Source of the DNA: Streptomyces caeruleatus | GTDB lineage: Bacteria > Actinomycetota > Actinomycetes > Streptomycetales > Streptomycetaceae | Length of the DNA stretch: 64,000 nt | Reading direction: 5' to 3' | Assembly: GCF_001514235.1 (NCBI RefSeq) | Contig: NZ_KQ948930.1 | Coordinates: 124,001 to 188,000 of the forward strand | In this document: positions 53,001-60,338 of the stretch, in pieces | Layout of the letters: the number at the start of each line of letters is the position of its first letter | How positions within the stretch are numbered: the stretch's first letter is position 1 | Notes under the pieces: model-generated | Seen by the model: only the letters and a program-made list of their open reading frames with translations | Told to the model about the DNA's origin: nothing | Databases searched by the model: none | Position numbers and translations under genes: made by a program

Positions 53001-54549
53001 GAAAGCGGCGGCGCGGCAGGAGCCGGCACAGATAGGTCTCCAGATCGTCTGCGAGGACACCTCGGTCATGCGGGGTGACCGGGTCGAGGTCGAGCTCCGC
53101 GTCCGGGTGCTCGGCCAGATGCTGCTCCAGCGCGGGAAGCGAATCCCACCACTTCCTGGTCCCGACCATGACGCGGCAGCCGCCCCCGGCGGCTTCGAGA
53201 GGCAGCAGCAGGTCGTCGAGTACGGCTGCGGGGTCGGCCGCCTCGTCGAGGGCGTCCAACAGCACGAGAACGTCTCCGGCGGCGCGCAACTCGTCAAGGA
53301 GCGGCCGCACGTCTGAAGGGGGCGTTTCCTGGCGGGTACGGGCCCGGCCGGAACCGCGTTGCTGCCGAAGCTGATGTCGCAGGGAGTCGGTGATCTGCTG
53401 CAGCGTGAGCTGACGGGCGTGAACGGCGAGAACGATCTCCGGCTGCCGTGGGTCGAAGTACTCGACAACACGGGCGATGCGGTCACCGAGGGCTTCGAGT
53501 TCGGGGTGGAGTACGCACGCTGTGACGCCGAGGAGTGCGGACTTGCCGCTGCCGGGACCGCCGGTGACCACCAGTAGCCCGCCCTGTCCGGCGTTGCCGA
53601 CCCATTCGTGAATACGGTCCAGCTGGGAGCGTCGGCCGGAGAAGAGAATGTCGTTCGCGGTGGGAGTTCCGGCGGCGCGCGTGGCGAAGTGCAGCGGGTC
53701 GAGATCAGGTGAGCAGCCGAGCGCGAATTCCCGCAGCCTCGGATCCATACCGGCCAGCAGGTCTCGGTGCGGCGTACGGCTGTGCGCGGGGTTTCGGAAG
53801 AACGGCTGCGGTTCGGCGTCGGCCTGGACGTGGGCGGTGCGGACGATGGTCTGCCGGGCGCGCCCCGCGGCTCGGTCTGTGCGGGCGAGGTGCCGGTCGA
53901 CGGCGGTGGCGAGGGTCTCGACAGGGACGTATCTGAGGGTTGGGGTGATGTCGAGGTCGCCGTCGGCGAGCTGCTGAAGGACATGAGCAGCCGCGACGGT
54001 GAATCGGGCGCCGTAGGTGATCGCGTCGCTGGTGCAGGCGCCGATGATCCAGACGTTGCGTGGCGCGTCCTGGCGGCGTCGGGCGGCGAGGTCGATCAAG
54101 TGCTGCTGGACGAGGGCCTGACCGGCCGCGCAGACGTCCAGGAGGAACAACACGGGACGTCCGCTGTTCTCGGCCGTCTCCAGGAGTTGCCCGAAGCTGA
54201 CGCAGGTGTCGGACAGCAGTTCATCACAGGCCTGACCGCCGGAGGCGGCCAGATACAGGCCCCCGCTTCGCGCCTGGACGCCGTGACCGGCGAAGTGCAG
54301 GACGAGGGTCTCCCCGGGCCCGGCCGTTCGGCGCAGCTCCTTCCACCGCTGTAACAACTCGGTCGCATCGCTCTCCAGCAGCAGTTCCCTGCTCGCCGTA
54401 GCGCCTGCCCGCTCCAACGCCGAAGCCATCTCCCGCACCGGCTCGGTCAGGGCCGGCAGTGGTGCGAACCTCGCGATCCCGTCAGCCTGTTCATCCTCGG
54501 TCTCATAGGGCTCTGGGAAGTCCCCGACTCCCGCCACAAGCACCTTCAC
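50077..54549 (-). CDS. Caspase-like peptidase / STAND NTPase / 14-blade WD40 protein
   Basis: 1490 aa from the GTG at 54549 (GGGAGG six bases upstream). Domains in order: caspase-like (C14) peptidase, about 1-240, with catalytic His89 in LVLHFAGHGVQA and Cys140 in LFLLDVCAAGQA; NACHT/STAND-type ATPase, about 300-660, with Walker A GGPGSGKSALLG (about 330) and Walker B VLVLLDALDE (about 427); a helical spacer to about 800; and about 14 WD40 units ending at the C-terminus (e.g. IIWNLDTGEE, TVWDLGTGQ, IMWDLNTGN, RVWDPLTGE). A charged Lys/Glu-rich loop interrupts the propeller after unit 3. No signal peptide. The layout matches animal and fungal NLR-like death effectors: sensor propeller, NTPase switch, protease output. 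Confidence 0.9.
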   Translation of the reverse strand: MKVLVAGVGDFPEPYETEDEQADGIARFAPLPALTEPVREMASALERAGATASRELLLESDATELLQRWKELRRTAGPGETLVLHFAGHGVQARSGGLYLAASGGQACDELLSDTCVSFGQLLETAENSGRPVLFLLDVCAAGQALVQQHLIDLAARRRQDAPRNVWIIGACTSDAITYGARFTVAAAHVLQQLADGDLDITPTLRYVPVETLATAVDRHLARTDRAAGRARQTIVRTAHVQADAEPQPFFRNPAHSRTPHRDLLAGMDPRLREFALGCSPDLDPLHFATRAAGTPTANDILFSGRRSQLDRIHEWVGNAGQGGLLVVTGGPGSGKSALLGVTACVLHPELEALGDRIARVVEYFDPRQPEIVLAVHARQLTLQQITDSLRHQLRQQRGSGRARTRQETPPSDVRPLLDELRAAGDVLVLLDALDEAADPAAVLDDLLLPLEAAGGGCRVMVGTRKWWDSLPALEQHLAEHPDAELDLDPVTPHDRGVLADDLETYLCRLLPRRRFPRDEVRRTADRLAQYSDHGAFLVASLYANHLLTTPHPAHAAPPCSITEVFDLHVNTLADREPWMRTVLNVLGQARGQGMPLDLIHAAALAQHPADGPQSARPLADTRRALAKAAFYLRTTPEDDQCLLYRYFHQALTDHTKGRTDLTALHRALIAAIPTGDDNTPDWDRAHPYLLRHAAEHAAACDELAGLLDDPSFLLHVSPDDLKRHLNKATDPRSARIATIYRSHTTHHRHRHELGARRSLLALDAAAWREPSLAEALGNLPVDRRVTSAVARWATNSQGSSARLHTLAGHTDSVTHVVTTHVWAANGEQLEVAITAGADGAAIIWNLDTGEEIHALRQHPGEITALAVAQYGRRSFAVTASKDTATVWDLGTGQRMHRLVGHKGVVTALAVAELDGRPAVITGSEDKTARSWDLLTGSHLLTFPDPQAPPEGSSRKESTDTEGKAEKEKPKIHSKKINAIAVAGNGGDPHVVTVGADGNAIVWSMSSGKALHLLRHGSTAVTSVIVVTMMGREHAVTASEGKHVGAYDVKTGKASGSWNSVAGRAGVLAGLDRGEELFIATADDRVVNVLRSGRPPLALKGHVGPVTDVALAEVSARPVAITTSVDQTAIMWDLNTGNYIRQFAGHTKRLTTVAVPESTGKPVAVTVCHDGTGVVWDLAVQDQQVFTAHTKRVNAVAAGDVDGRAVALTTSDDKTAILWDLATARRLHTFTTQSSSIHGAALANTPEQSLAITADGDGSIVFWDAVTGAQLRSARRHTGLVVAVCAGRLRSRSIALTASRDKSAALWDVVSGRFLRSLHGHTRPLTSCALTFMEGRRPLAMTGSEDKTAIVWDPLSGERIRTLAGHRDWVTGVVFAHARDRTLALTTSDDTTVRVWDPLTGEYLQELTAHGHWVNGATVVQVGGRSRVITVSTDNTAAIWATEDRLILEEVLHLPDEGIAVAGTGEFGVLVCGREVICYAWKSPGHPRDL

Positions 54550-54922
54550 CTGGCGCCTCCCGCCCACCCCGACCGCAAGGTTCCTCACCACACGCTACCC
54601 GGATCCACACCAATAGCCCTGTCGCGGACAAAGCCTGAGGCAACGGACCTGCCGCGACGGCTGCGCGGCCGGGCACCATGTCAACGCGCCGAGCCCTTGT
54701 ATCCGCAGGCGCCTTTGCGTCAGCCGTGTCACGAAGGCCGCTTTCCTGTTACGTATGTCGCATGTACGCGGACCCTGTGTCACACCCGGCGCACAGGCCC
54801 GGTCCGCCTCCCACCGGGGGTCGTTGACGGGGCAGCAGGCTTTGTGATCGCCAGCGCAGCGCACGGTACCCCCGACGACCGGCCCAGGTCGCCGCCGCGG
54901 CGCGCGCAGGGAGGTGCAACCG
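54550..54922. other. Divergent promoter region of the caspase-like and HTH genes
   Basis: 373 bases without a gene. It should hold the leftward promoter of the caspase-STAND operon and the rightward promoter of the small HTH gene. I see GTTGACATGG on the minus strand near 54675 as a possible -35, but no matched -10. Confidence 0.5.
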
Positions 54923-55123
54923 ATGACCGACCGAACGCTCTGGTCCTACAAGGAGATCGCGGCGCACATCAAGGTGCAGCCGGACACCGTGCGGTCGTAC
55001 CGCAAGCACGGGTTGTTGCCGCCGCCGGACCATGTGGAGGGCGGCAAGCCCTTCTGGTATCCGGACACCGTGCGGACGTGGGTGGAGTCCCGCCCGGGCA
55101 ACCGGGGCCGAAGGGTGGAGTGA
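54923..55123 (+). CDS. Small excisionase/MerR-like helix-turn-helix protein
   Basis: 66 aa from the ATG at 54923; GGGAGG lies eight bases before it, which favours it over an in-frame GTG nine bases upstream. LWSYKEIAAHIKVQPDTVRSY is a helix-turn-helix of the MerR/excisionase type, followed by a basic wing (RKHGLLPPPDHVEGGKPFWY). Such small proteins often bind DNA as regulators. It is not clearly linked to the caspase operon, from which it diverges. Confidence 0.75.
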   Translation: MTDRTLWSYKEIAAHIKVQPDTVRSYRKHGLLPPPDHVEGGKPFWYPDTVRTWVESRPGNRGRRVE

Positions 55124-55147
55124 CGTCCCGGCGTGGTGAAAAACAAG

Positions 55148-55176
55148 CTGTGCCCCATCTGACCAGTGGGGCACAG
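55148..55176 (+). terminator. Hairpin between the HTH and GNAT genes
   Basis: Perfect 10-bp stem CTGTGCCCCA / TGGGGCACAG with a 9-base loop. The right arm contains the only GGGG near the GNAT start (55185), so folding would hide the ribosome-binding site. It may be a weak terminator, or a translational control element. Confidence 0.6.
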
Positions 55177-55184
55177 TGCTCGTC

Positions 55185-55751
55185 ATGCGCAGCTTCTCCG
55201 TCAAACCCACGCTCACCGGCGACAAGACCGTGCTCCGGCCGTTCACCGGGGCCGACGCCGACACCATGTGGGAGATCATCGAGGACCCCGAGGTCGAGCG
55301 CTTCACCTTCTCGCCGAACAACGAACTCACCCTGGAGCGGGTGCGTTCCTGGTACGCCTCGCTGTCCGACCGGCCCGACCGTCTCGATCTCGCCGTCACC
55401 GACCGCGCCACGGGCGAACTCGTCGGCGAGGTCGTCCTGTACGAGTGGGATCCGCATGCCCGCGGCTGCGCCTTCCGCACCCTGATCGGCCCGCGCGGCC
55501 GCGACCGTGGCATCGGCACCGAGGCCACCCGGCTCATCGTCGGTTACGGCTTCGAGCAACTCGGGCTGCATCGGATCGAGTTGGGGGCCTACGGTCACAA
55601 TCACCGGGCCCTGCGGGTGTACGAGAAGGTCGGGTTCGTGAGGGAAGGGATCCGCCGGGAGGCGCAGACGAGGAACGGTGAGTGGCTGGACGAGGTGCTC
55701 ATGGCCGTCCTCGACCACGAGTGGGCCGCCCTCAACTCCACGGCTCGATAA
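55185..55751 (+). CDS. GNAT N-acetyltransferase, RimJ/RimL type
   Basis: 188 aa from the ATG at 55185. GNAT core: VLRPFTGADADTMWEIIED, the acetyl-CoA-binding loop RDRGIGTEATRLIVGYGFEQ (pyrophosphate-binding R/Q-x-x-G-x-G/A pattern), and HNHRALRVYEKVGFVREG. The RimJ/RimL group acetylates N-termini of ribosomal proteins or antibiotics and small amines. The target is unknown. Its 3' end overlaps the convergent alcohol dehydrogenase by 20 bases. Confidence 0.86.
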   Translation: MRSFSVKPTLTGDKTVLRPFTGADADTMWEIIEDPEVERFTFSPNNELTLERVRSWYASLSDRPDRLDLAVTDRATGELVGEVVLYEWDPHARGCAFRTLIGPRGRDRGIGTEATRLIVGYGFEQLGLHRIELGAYGHNHRALRVYEKVGFVREGIRREAQTRNGEWLDEVLMAVLDHEWAALNSTAR

Positions 55752-56775
55752 CCGTCACCCCCGCCCCGGGCGCGGTCCCCATGGCCGTCAGCGCGGCCGG
55801 TACCGCGTCCAGCCCGATCGTCGACGTCACCAGCAGATCCGGCCGCAGCACACCCGCCCGGACCAACTCCAGCATGGGCGGGTAGGTGTGCGCCGCCATG
55901 CCGTGGCTGCCCAGCAGTTCGAGCTCCAGGGCGATGGCACGGGCCATGGGGACCGGTGTCGTGCCGGACGCCGACGGCAGCAGGCCCACCTGGATGTGCC
56001 GGCCCCGGCGGCGCAGGCCGTTGACGGAGGCGGCGCAGGTGGCCGGTGAGCCGAGGGCGTCCAGGGAGAGGTGGGCGCCGCCGGCGGTGAGGTCGCGGAT
56101 CGCCGCCGCCGTGTCCGGCACGCCCGACGCGTCCACGCACTCGGTCGCCCCGAACCTCCGTGCCAGCTCCAGGGCCTGCGGTGAGACGTCCACCGCGACG
56201 ACCCGCGCGCCCGACGCCGCGGCGATCATCACCGCGGACAGACCGACCCCGCCGCAGCCGTGCACCGCGACCCACTCCCCCGCCGCCACCCGGCCCTGCT
56301 GCACGACCGCCCGGAACGCCGTGGCGAACCGGCAGCCCAGCGAGGCCGCCGTCGCGAAGGACATCTCCTCGGGTACGGCGACGAGGTTGACGTCGGCGTG
56401 GTCCAGCGCCACGTACTGGGCGAAGGAGCCCCAGTGGGTGAAGCCGGGCTGGGTCTGGCGCTCACAGACCTGCTGGTCGCCCGCCGCACACGCGGCACAG
56501 CTGCCGCAGGCGCACACGAACGGCACGGTCACCCGGTCGCCGGGGCGCCAGCCGGTCACCCGGTCGCCCACCGCCTCGACGACACCGGCGAGTTCATGGC
56601 CCGGCACGTGCGGCAGCGTGATGTCCGGGTCGTGGCCCTGCCAGCCGTGCCAGTCGCTGCGGCACAGCCCGGTCGCCTCGACCCGCACGGTCACTCCGTG
56701 GGGAGCGGGGTGCGGGTCGGGCACCTCACGTACCTCCGCCGCTTCCCCGTACCGCTCGAACACCACTGCCCGCAT
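55732..56775 (-). CDS. Zinc-dependent alcohol dehydrogenase family protein
   Basis: 347 aa MDR-family enzyme. Catalytic-zinc region LCRSDWHGWQGHD and GHELAGVVEAVGDRV; structural zinc Cys cluster CGSCAACAAGDQQVC; NAD-binding GCGGVGLSAVMIAAASGA. It oxidises alcohols or reduces aldehydes; the substrate is unknown. ATG start with GGAGAG upstream. It stands alone, with the MMPL transporter further upstream on the same strand. Confidence 0.9.
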   Translation of the reverse strand: MRAVVFERYGEAAEVREVPDPHPAPHGVTVRVEATGLCRSDWHGWQGHDPDITLPHVPGHELAGVVEAVGDRVTGWRPGDRVTVPFVCACGSCAACAAGDQQVCERQTQPGFTHWGSFAQYVALDHADVNLVAVPEEMSFATAASLGCRFATAFRAVVQQGRVAAGEWVAVHGCGGVGLSAVMIAAASGARVVAVDVSPQALELARRFGATECVDASGVPDTAAAIRDLTAGGAHLSLDALGSPATCAASVNGLRRRGRHIQVGLLPSASGTTPVPMARAIALELELLGSHGMAAHTYPPMLELVRAGVLRPDLLVTSTIGLDAVPAALTAMGTAPGAGVTVIEPWS

Positions 56776-56889
56776 GCCGCTCTCCTTCCGCCGCGCCGCA
56801 CCGCTACACGGAGATCATCGCGAACGCCGGACGATCCGCCGGCCTCGGGGGCAGGCGCCCGTGCGGTCGGTGCGGCCCCGCGCCCCAGG

Positions 56890-59142
56890 TCAGCCGAGTG
56901 CGCTCACCTTGTCCCGCTCCGGCACGGGCGCGGTCTCCGGAGCCGGCGTCGACTCCCCCTCGCTCAGTCCGAACCGCTCGTGGAACCGTCGCAGCGGACC
57001 CGGCGCCCACCAGGTCGCCCGCCCCGTGAGGCGCATGACGGCCGGGACCAGGAGGCTGCGGACGATCATCGCATCCATCAGCACCGCCAGGGCGATCCCG
57101 AGGCCGAGCATCTTGGTGTTGGTGACCCGGGAGGTGCCTATCGCGACCATCACGACCGCGAGGATCACGGCGGCCGCGGTGATCAGCCCGCCGGTGCGCT
57201 GAAGGCCGTGCCGGACCGCCTCGTCGTGGTCGCCCGTCGCGTCGTACTCCTCCTTGATGCGCGACAGCAGGAACACGCCGTAGTCCATCGACAGTCCGAA
57301 GGCGACGCAGAACATCAGCACCGGGAGGGTCGTCTCGATCGAGCCGGTGCTGGTGAAGCCGAGCAGGCCGGACAGATGGCCGTCCTGGAAGACCCAGACC
57401 ACCGCGCCGAACATCGCCGTCAGGCTGAGCGCGTTGAGCACCACCGCCTGCACCGGGATCAGCACGCTGCCGGTCAGCAGGAACACCAGCAGCAGGGTGA
57501 CGATCGCGATGAAGGCGGCCGCGAGCGGCAGGCGGTCGGCTATCGCGTCCTTGGAGTCGACCAGGACCGCCGCCGCGCCGGTCACCTTGGTGTCGAACGG
57601 GGCCCGGGTGGCACGCAGGTCGTCGACCAGACGCTGGGCCGGGTCGTCGACCGCCTCGCCCTTCGGCAGCACCGTGAAGTACGCGGACTCGCCCTTCACC
57701 AGCGGCCCGTCGACCCGCAGCACCTCCGGGAGAGCGGCGATCCGCTCCTTGTACGCGGCGTACTGCGCGGGCGTCGCCCGTCCCTCGGCGAGCACCTCGA
57801 GGCCGCCTCCGGGACTGCCCGGGAAGCCGTCGCGGATGTGCTGCTGCACCACATGGGACTCGGCGCTCGACGGCAGCTGACGGTCGTCGGCGGTGCCGAA
57901 CCGCACGCCCAGGAAGGGCAGTCCGAGCAGGACCAGGACGGCGGTGGTGCCCAGGGCGAAGAAGGGGGCGCGGCGCATGACGAGGTTCGCGGTGCGGGTC
58001 CAGGCCCTGCCCTCCGGCGCACCGGCCGTCGAGTCGGGCGCCTTCGGTTGTCCGCGGCGGAACAGCTTGCGCAGGTCCAGGGCGTTGACCCGGTGGCCGA
58101 GCAGGACCAGTGCGGCCGGGAGCAGGATCAGGGCGGCCGCCGCGGCCAGCAGGACCACCGCGATCCCGGCGTAGGCGAAGGACCGCAGGAAGTACTGCGG
58201 GAAGAGCAGCATCGCCGCGAGGGACACCGCGACCGTGAGGGCCGAGAAGAGGACGGTGCGGCCGGCGGTGCGCAGGGTCGTGCCGACGGCTGTGAGCGGT
58301 TCGGCGCCGGTGGCGAGTTCCTCGCGGAAGCGGCGGACGATGAACAGGGCGTAGTCGACGGCGAGGCCGAGGCCGAGGGCCGTGGTGAGGTTCATCGCGA
58401 AGACCGACACGTCGGTGACCTCGGTGAGGCCGCGCAGCACCGCGTTGGTGCCGAGGATGGCGACGATGCCGATGCCCAGCGGCAGCAGGGCGGCGACCGC
58501 GCTGCCGAAGACCATGACCAGCAGCACGAGGGTGACCGGCAGGGCGATCACCTCGGCGCGGACCAGGTCCTCCTGGATGGTCGTCTGCATCTCGTGCCGC
58601 ACCGCGATCGGGCCGCCGACACTGACCTCCACCGGTCCGTGCGCGCCCCGCAGCTCGGGGGCGATGCGGTCCAGGGTCTCCCCCGCCTGCTTCTCCTCGC
58701 CGGTGATGCGGGCGGCGATCAGCGCCTCGTGGCCGTCCTCGGCGCGCAGGGCGGGAGCCGCCGAGGCGTCCGCCTGCCAGTAGGAGCCGACCCCGGTGAC
58801 GCCTTTCTCCTCGGCGAGGCGCGCCACTATGCGCCGGGCCTCGGCGGCGACCGCGGGGTCGTCCACGGAGGCGTCGCCCGCGTCCACGAGGAGCAGGAGG
58901 TTGGGCTGGGAGGCGGGGAACTCGCGCTCCAGCGCCTTGGTCGCGTACGTCGACTCGGCGTCCGGGTCCTCCCAGCCGCCGCTGCCCAGCCGGTCGGCGA
59001 CGCCGCTGCCGGCCAGCACGGCGAGCGCGGTGATCACCAGGGCCACGAGCAGCGACAACCGCGGCCGGGCCGTCACGAAGCGGGTCCAGCCTCCGGGGCG
59101 GGGCGGCCCTGCGGCACCGGGTGGCCTGTTGACTTCGGTCAT
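56890..59142 (-). CDS. MMPL-family transporter (RND superfamily)
   Basis: 750 aa from the ATG at 59142 (GAGGGG ten bases upstream). Two repeats, each a hydrophobic helix, a large extracellular domain and a bundle of five helices: RPRLSLLVALVITALAVLAGS first, APFFALGTTAVLVLLGLPFLG second. The functional helix motif MNLTTALGLGLAVDYALFIVRRF and the equivalent CVAFGLSMDYGVFLLSRIKEE hold the Asp-Tyr proton-relay pairs. MMPL proteins export lipids, siderophores or drugs. It is divergent from the TetR gene across paired operators, so it is probably repressed by it. Confidence 0.9.
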   Translation of the reverse strand: MTEVNRPPGAAGPPRPGGWTRFVTARPRLSLLVALVITALAVLAGSGVADRLGSGGWEDPDAESTYATKALEREFPASQPNLLLLVDAGDASVDDPAVAAEARRIVARLAEEKGVTGVGSYWQADASAAPALRAEDGHEALIAARITGEEKQAGETLDRIAPELRGAHGPVEVSVGGPIAVRHEMQTTIQEDLVRAEVIALPVTLVLLVMVFGSAVAALLPLGIGIVAILGTNAVLRGLTEVTDVSVFAMNLTTALGLGLAVDYALFIVRRFREELATGAEPLTAVGTTLRTAGRTVLFSALTVAVSLAAMLLFPQYFLRSFAYAGIAVVLLAAAAALILLPAALVLLGHRVNALDLRKLFRRGQPKAPDSTAGAPEGRAWTRTANLVMRRAPFFALGTTAVLVLLGLPFLGVRFGTADDRQLPSSAESHVVQQHIRDGFPGSPGGGLEVLAEGRATPAQYAAYKERIAALPEVLRVDGPLVKGESAYFTVLPKGEAVDDPAQRLVDDLRATRAPFDTKVTGAAAVLVDSKDAIADRLPLAAAFIAIVTLLLVFLLTGSVLIPVQAVVLNALSLTAMFGAVVWVFQDGHLSGLLGFTSTGSIETTLPVLMFCVAFGLSMDYGVFLLSRIKEEYDATGDHDEAVRHGLQRTGGLITAAAVILAVVMVAIGTSRVTNTKMLGLGIALAVLMDAMIVRSLLVPAVMRLTGRATWWAPGPLRRFHERFGLSEGESTPAPETAPVPERDKVSALG

Positions 59143-59218
59143 CGTGCGGTGTCCCCTCACCCTGATCCGTGCCGTTCACAACCGGGCAGCATGGAGCCGC
59201 CACTGCCATAGACTGACA

Positions 59219-59266
59219 AACACGAGACATCGCTCGTGTTCTCCAAGAATGCGAGCGGCCACTCGC
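59219..59266. promoter_or_regulatory. Two matched TetR-type operators
   Basis: AACACGAG-ACATCG-CTCGTGTT (59219-59240, perfect 8-bp arms) and GCGAG-CGGCCA-CTCGC (59251-59266). Both share CGAG-N6-CTCG, with centres about 29 bases apart. They lie in the gap between the divergent MMPL and TetR genes. This is the usual layout for a self-regulating TetR repressor. Confidence 0.8.
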
Positions 59267-59302
59267 GTGTGTCAATCGCGTTCGGAGAGCTGGGGATAAC
59301 TC

Positions 59303-59962
59303 GTGTCCGCCAACCAGGAGAAGGAGCGGCCGCGCCGGCGTCAGGCCCGCGGCGAGCGCCGTATCGTCCAGTTGCTCGAGGCCGCGGCCGCCGTCTTCAC
59401 CACCACCGGCTACACGGCCGCCAGCACCAACGCCATCGCCCGCGAGGCGGGCGTCTCGCCGGGCACGCTGTACCAGTTCTTCCCGAACAAGGAAGCCATC
59501 GCGATCGAGCTGGGCGAGCGGCTCATGCGCGAGATGCGCGAGGCGTACGGCGAGGCGCTCGCCCCGGTCGACCCGACGACCCCGCTGGAGGAGGCGGTCG
59601 GCGCGGCCGTCGACCGGTTCATCGCCTTCAACTGCGAGCACCCGGTGTTCTTCGCGCTGATGCACGGCCCCGACATCCCCGGCCGCATCGCCGAGGAGCA
59701 CGACGCCCTGCACGCGACCCTGCTGTCCCGGATCGAGGACCTGCTCTCCTCGCTCCTGCCCGACGCCGCCCCGGCCGCCCGCGTCCGGACCTCCCACATA
59801 TGCCTGGGCCTGTACAAGGCGGGCCTGGAGCTGGTCCTCGCCCACGAGGGCGCCGAGCGGGACGCCTACGTCCAGGAGCTGAAGCACGTCCTGACCCGCT
59901 ACCTCGAACCAATGGTGGGGGCCCGGCCGGGCCACCCCGCCCCGACCCGGGCGGCGACGTGA
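59303..59962 (+). CDS. TetR-family regulator of the MMPL transporter
   Basis: 219 aa. N-terminal HTH: ERRIVQLLEAAAAVFTTTGY, then TAASTNAIAREAGVSPGTLYQFFPNKEAIAIEL, a classic TetR DNA-binding domain. The ligand domain is helical, ending in a short Pro-rich tail. GTG start. Divergent from the MMPL gene, with two operators between. Confidence 0.92.
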   Translation: MSANQEKERPRRRQARGERRIVQLLEAAAAVFTTTGYTAASTNAIAREAGVSPGTLYQFFPNKEAIAIELGERLMREMREAYGEALAPVDPTTPLEEAVGAAVDRFIAFNCEHPVFFALMHGPDIPGRIAEEHDALHATLLSRIEDLLSSLLPDAAPAARVRTSHICLGLYKAGLELVLAHEGAERDAYVQELKHVLTRYLEPMVGARPGHPAPTRAAT

Positions 59963-60010
59963 CATCCGACGCCCACGCCGTGCCGTCAGGCGCCGACCTG
60001 CCTTGGAGAA

Positions 60011-60027
60011 ATACCCCGTAGGGGTAT
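60011..60027. promoter_or_regulatory. CsoR-type copper operator
   Basis: ATACCCC-GTA-GGGGTAT, 7-bp arms, matches the known CsoR/RicR consensus (GTATACCCNNNGGGTATAC-like). It falls between a -35-like TTGGAG (60003) and -10-like TATACC (60025), so bound apo-CsoR would block transcription until copper arrives. csoR itself is not in the window. Confidence 0.88.
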
Positions 60028-60041
60028 ACCGTGGTAATGGA

Positions 60042-60058
60042 GGGACCCCGCGGGTCCC
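60042..60058 (+). promoter_or_regulatory. Leader hairpin upstream of copZ
   Basis: Perfect 7-bp stem GGGACCC / GGGTCCC with a CGC loop, in the 5' untranslated region. It lies after the predicted promoter and ends 33 bases before the copZ start. It may stabilise the mRNA. Confidence 0.6.
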
Positions 60059-60091
60059 GTCAACCCCACATGCCTCGACGAGGAGAACGAC

Positions 60092-60331
60092 ATGACCGCG
60101 CAGACCGACACCCCGGGTTCCGTCACCACCGTCTACAAGGTGAGCGGCATGAGCTGCGGACACTGCGAGGGCGCCGTCTCCGGTGAGCTCTCCGACCTCC
60201 CCGGTGTCAGCTCGGTGAAGGCCGTCGCCTCCACCGGCGAGGTCACCGTCGTCTCCGCCGCGGCGCTGGACGAGGAGGCCGTGCGCGCGGCCGTCGACGA
60301 GGCCGGCTTCGAACTGGTCGCCAAGATCTGA
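60092..60331 (+). CDS. copZ: Copper chaperone CopZ (heavy-metal-associated domain)
   Basis: 79 aa, a single HMA domain. The metal motif GMSCGHCEG holds Cys22 and Cys25 (CxxC). VYKVSG starts the ferredoxin-like fold. It binds Cu(I) in the cytoplasm and passes it to CopA. GAGGAG-like site upstream. It is seven bases ahead of copA, both under the CsoR operator. Confidence 0.95.
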   Translation: MTAQTDTPGSVTTVYKVSGMSCGHCEGAVSGELSDLPGVSSVKAVASTGEVTVVSAAALDEEAVRAAVDEAGFELVAKI

Positions 60332-60338
60332 GCCCGAG

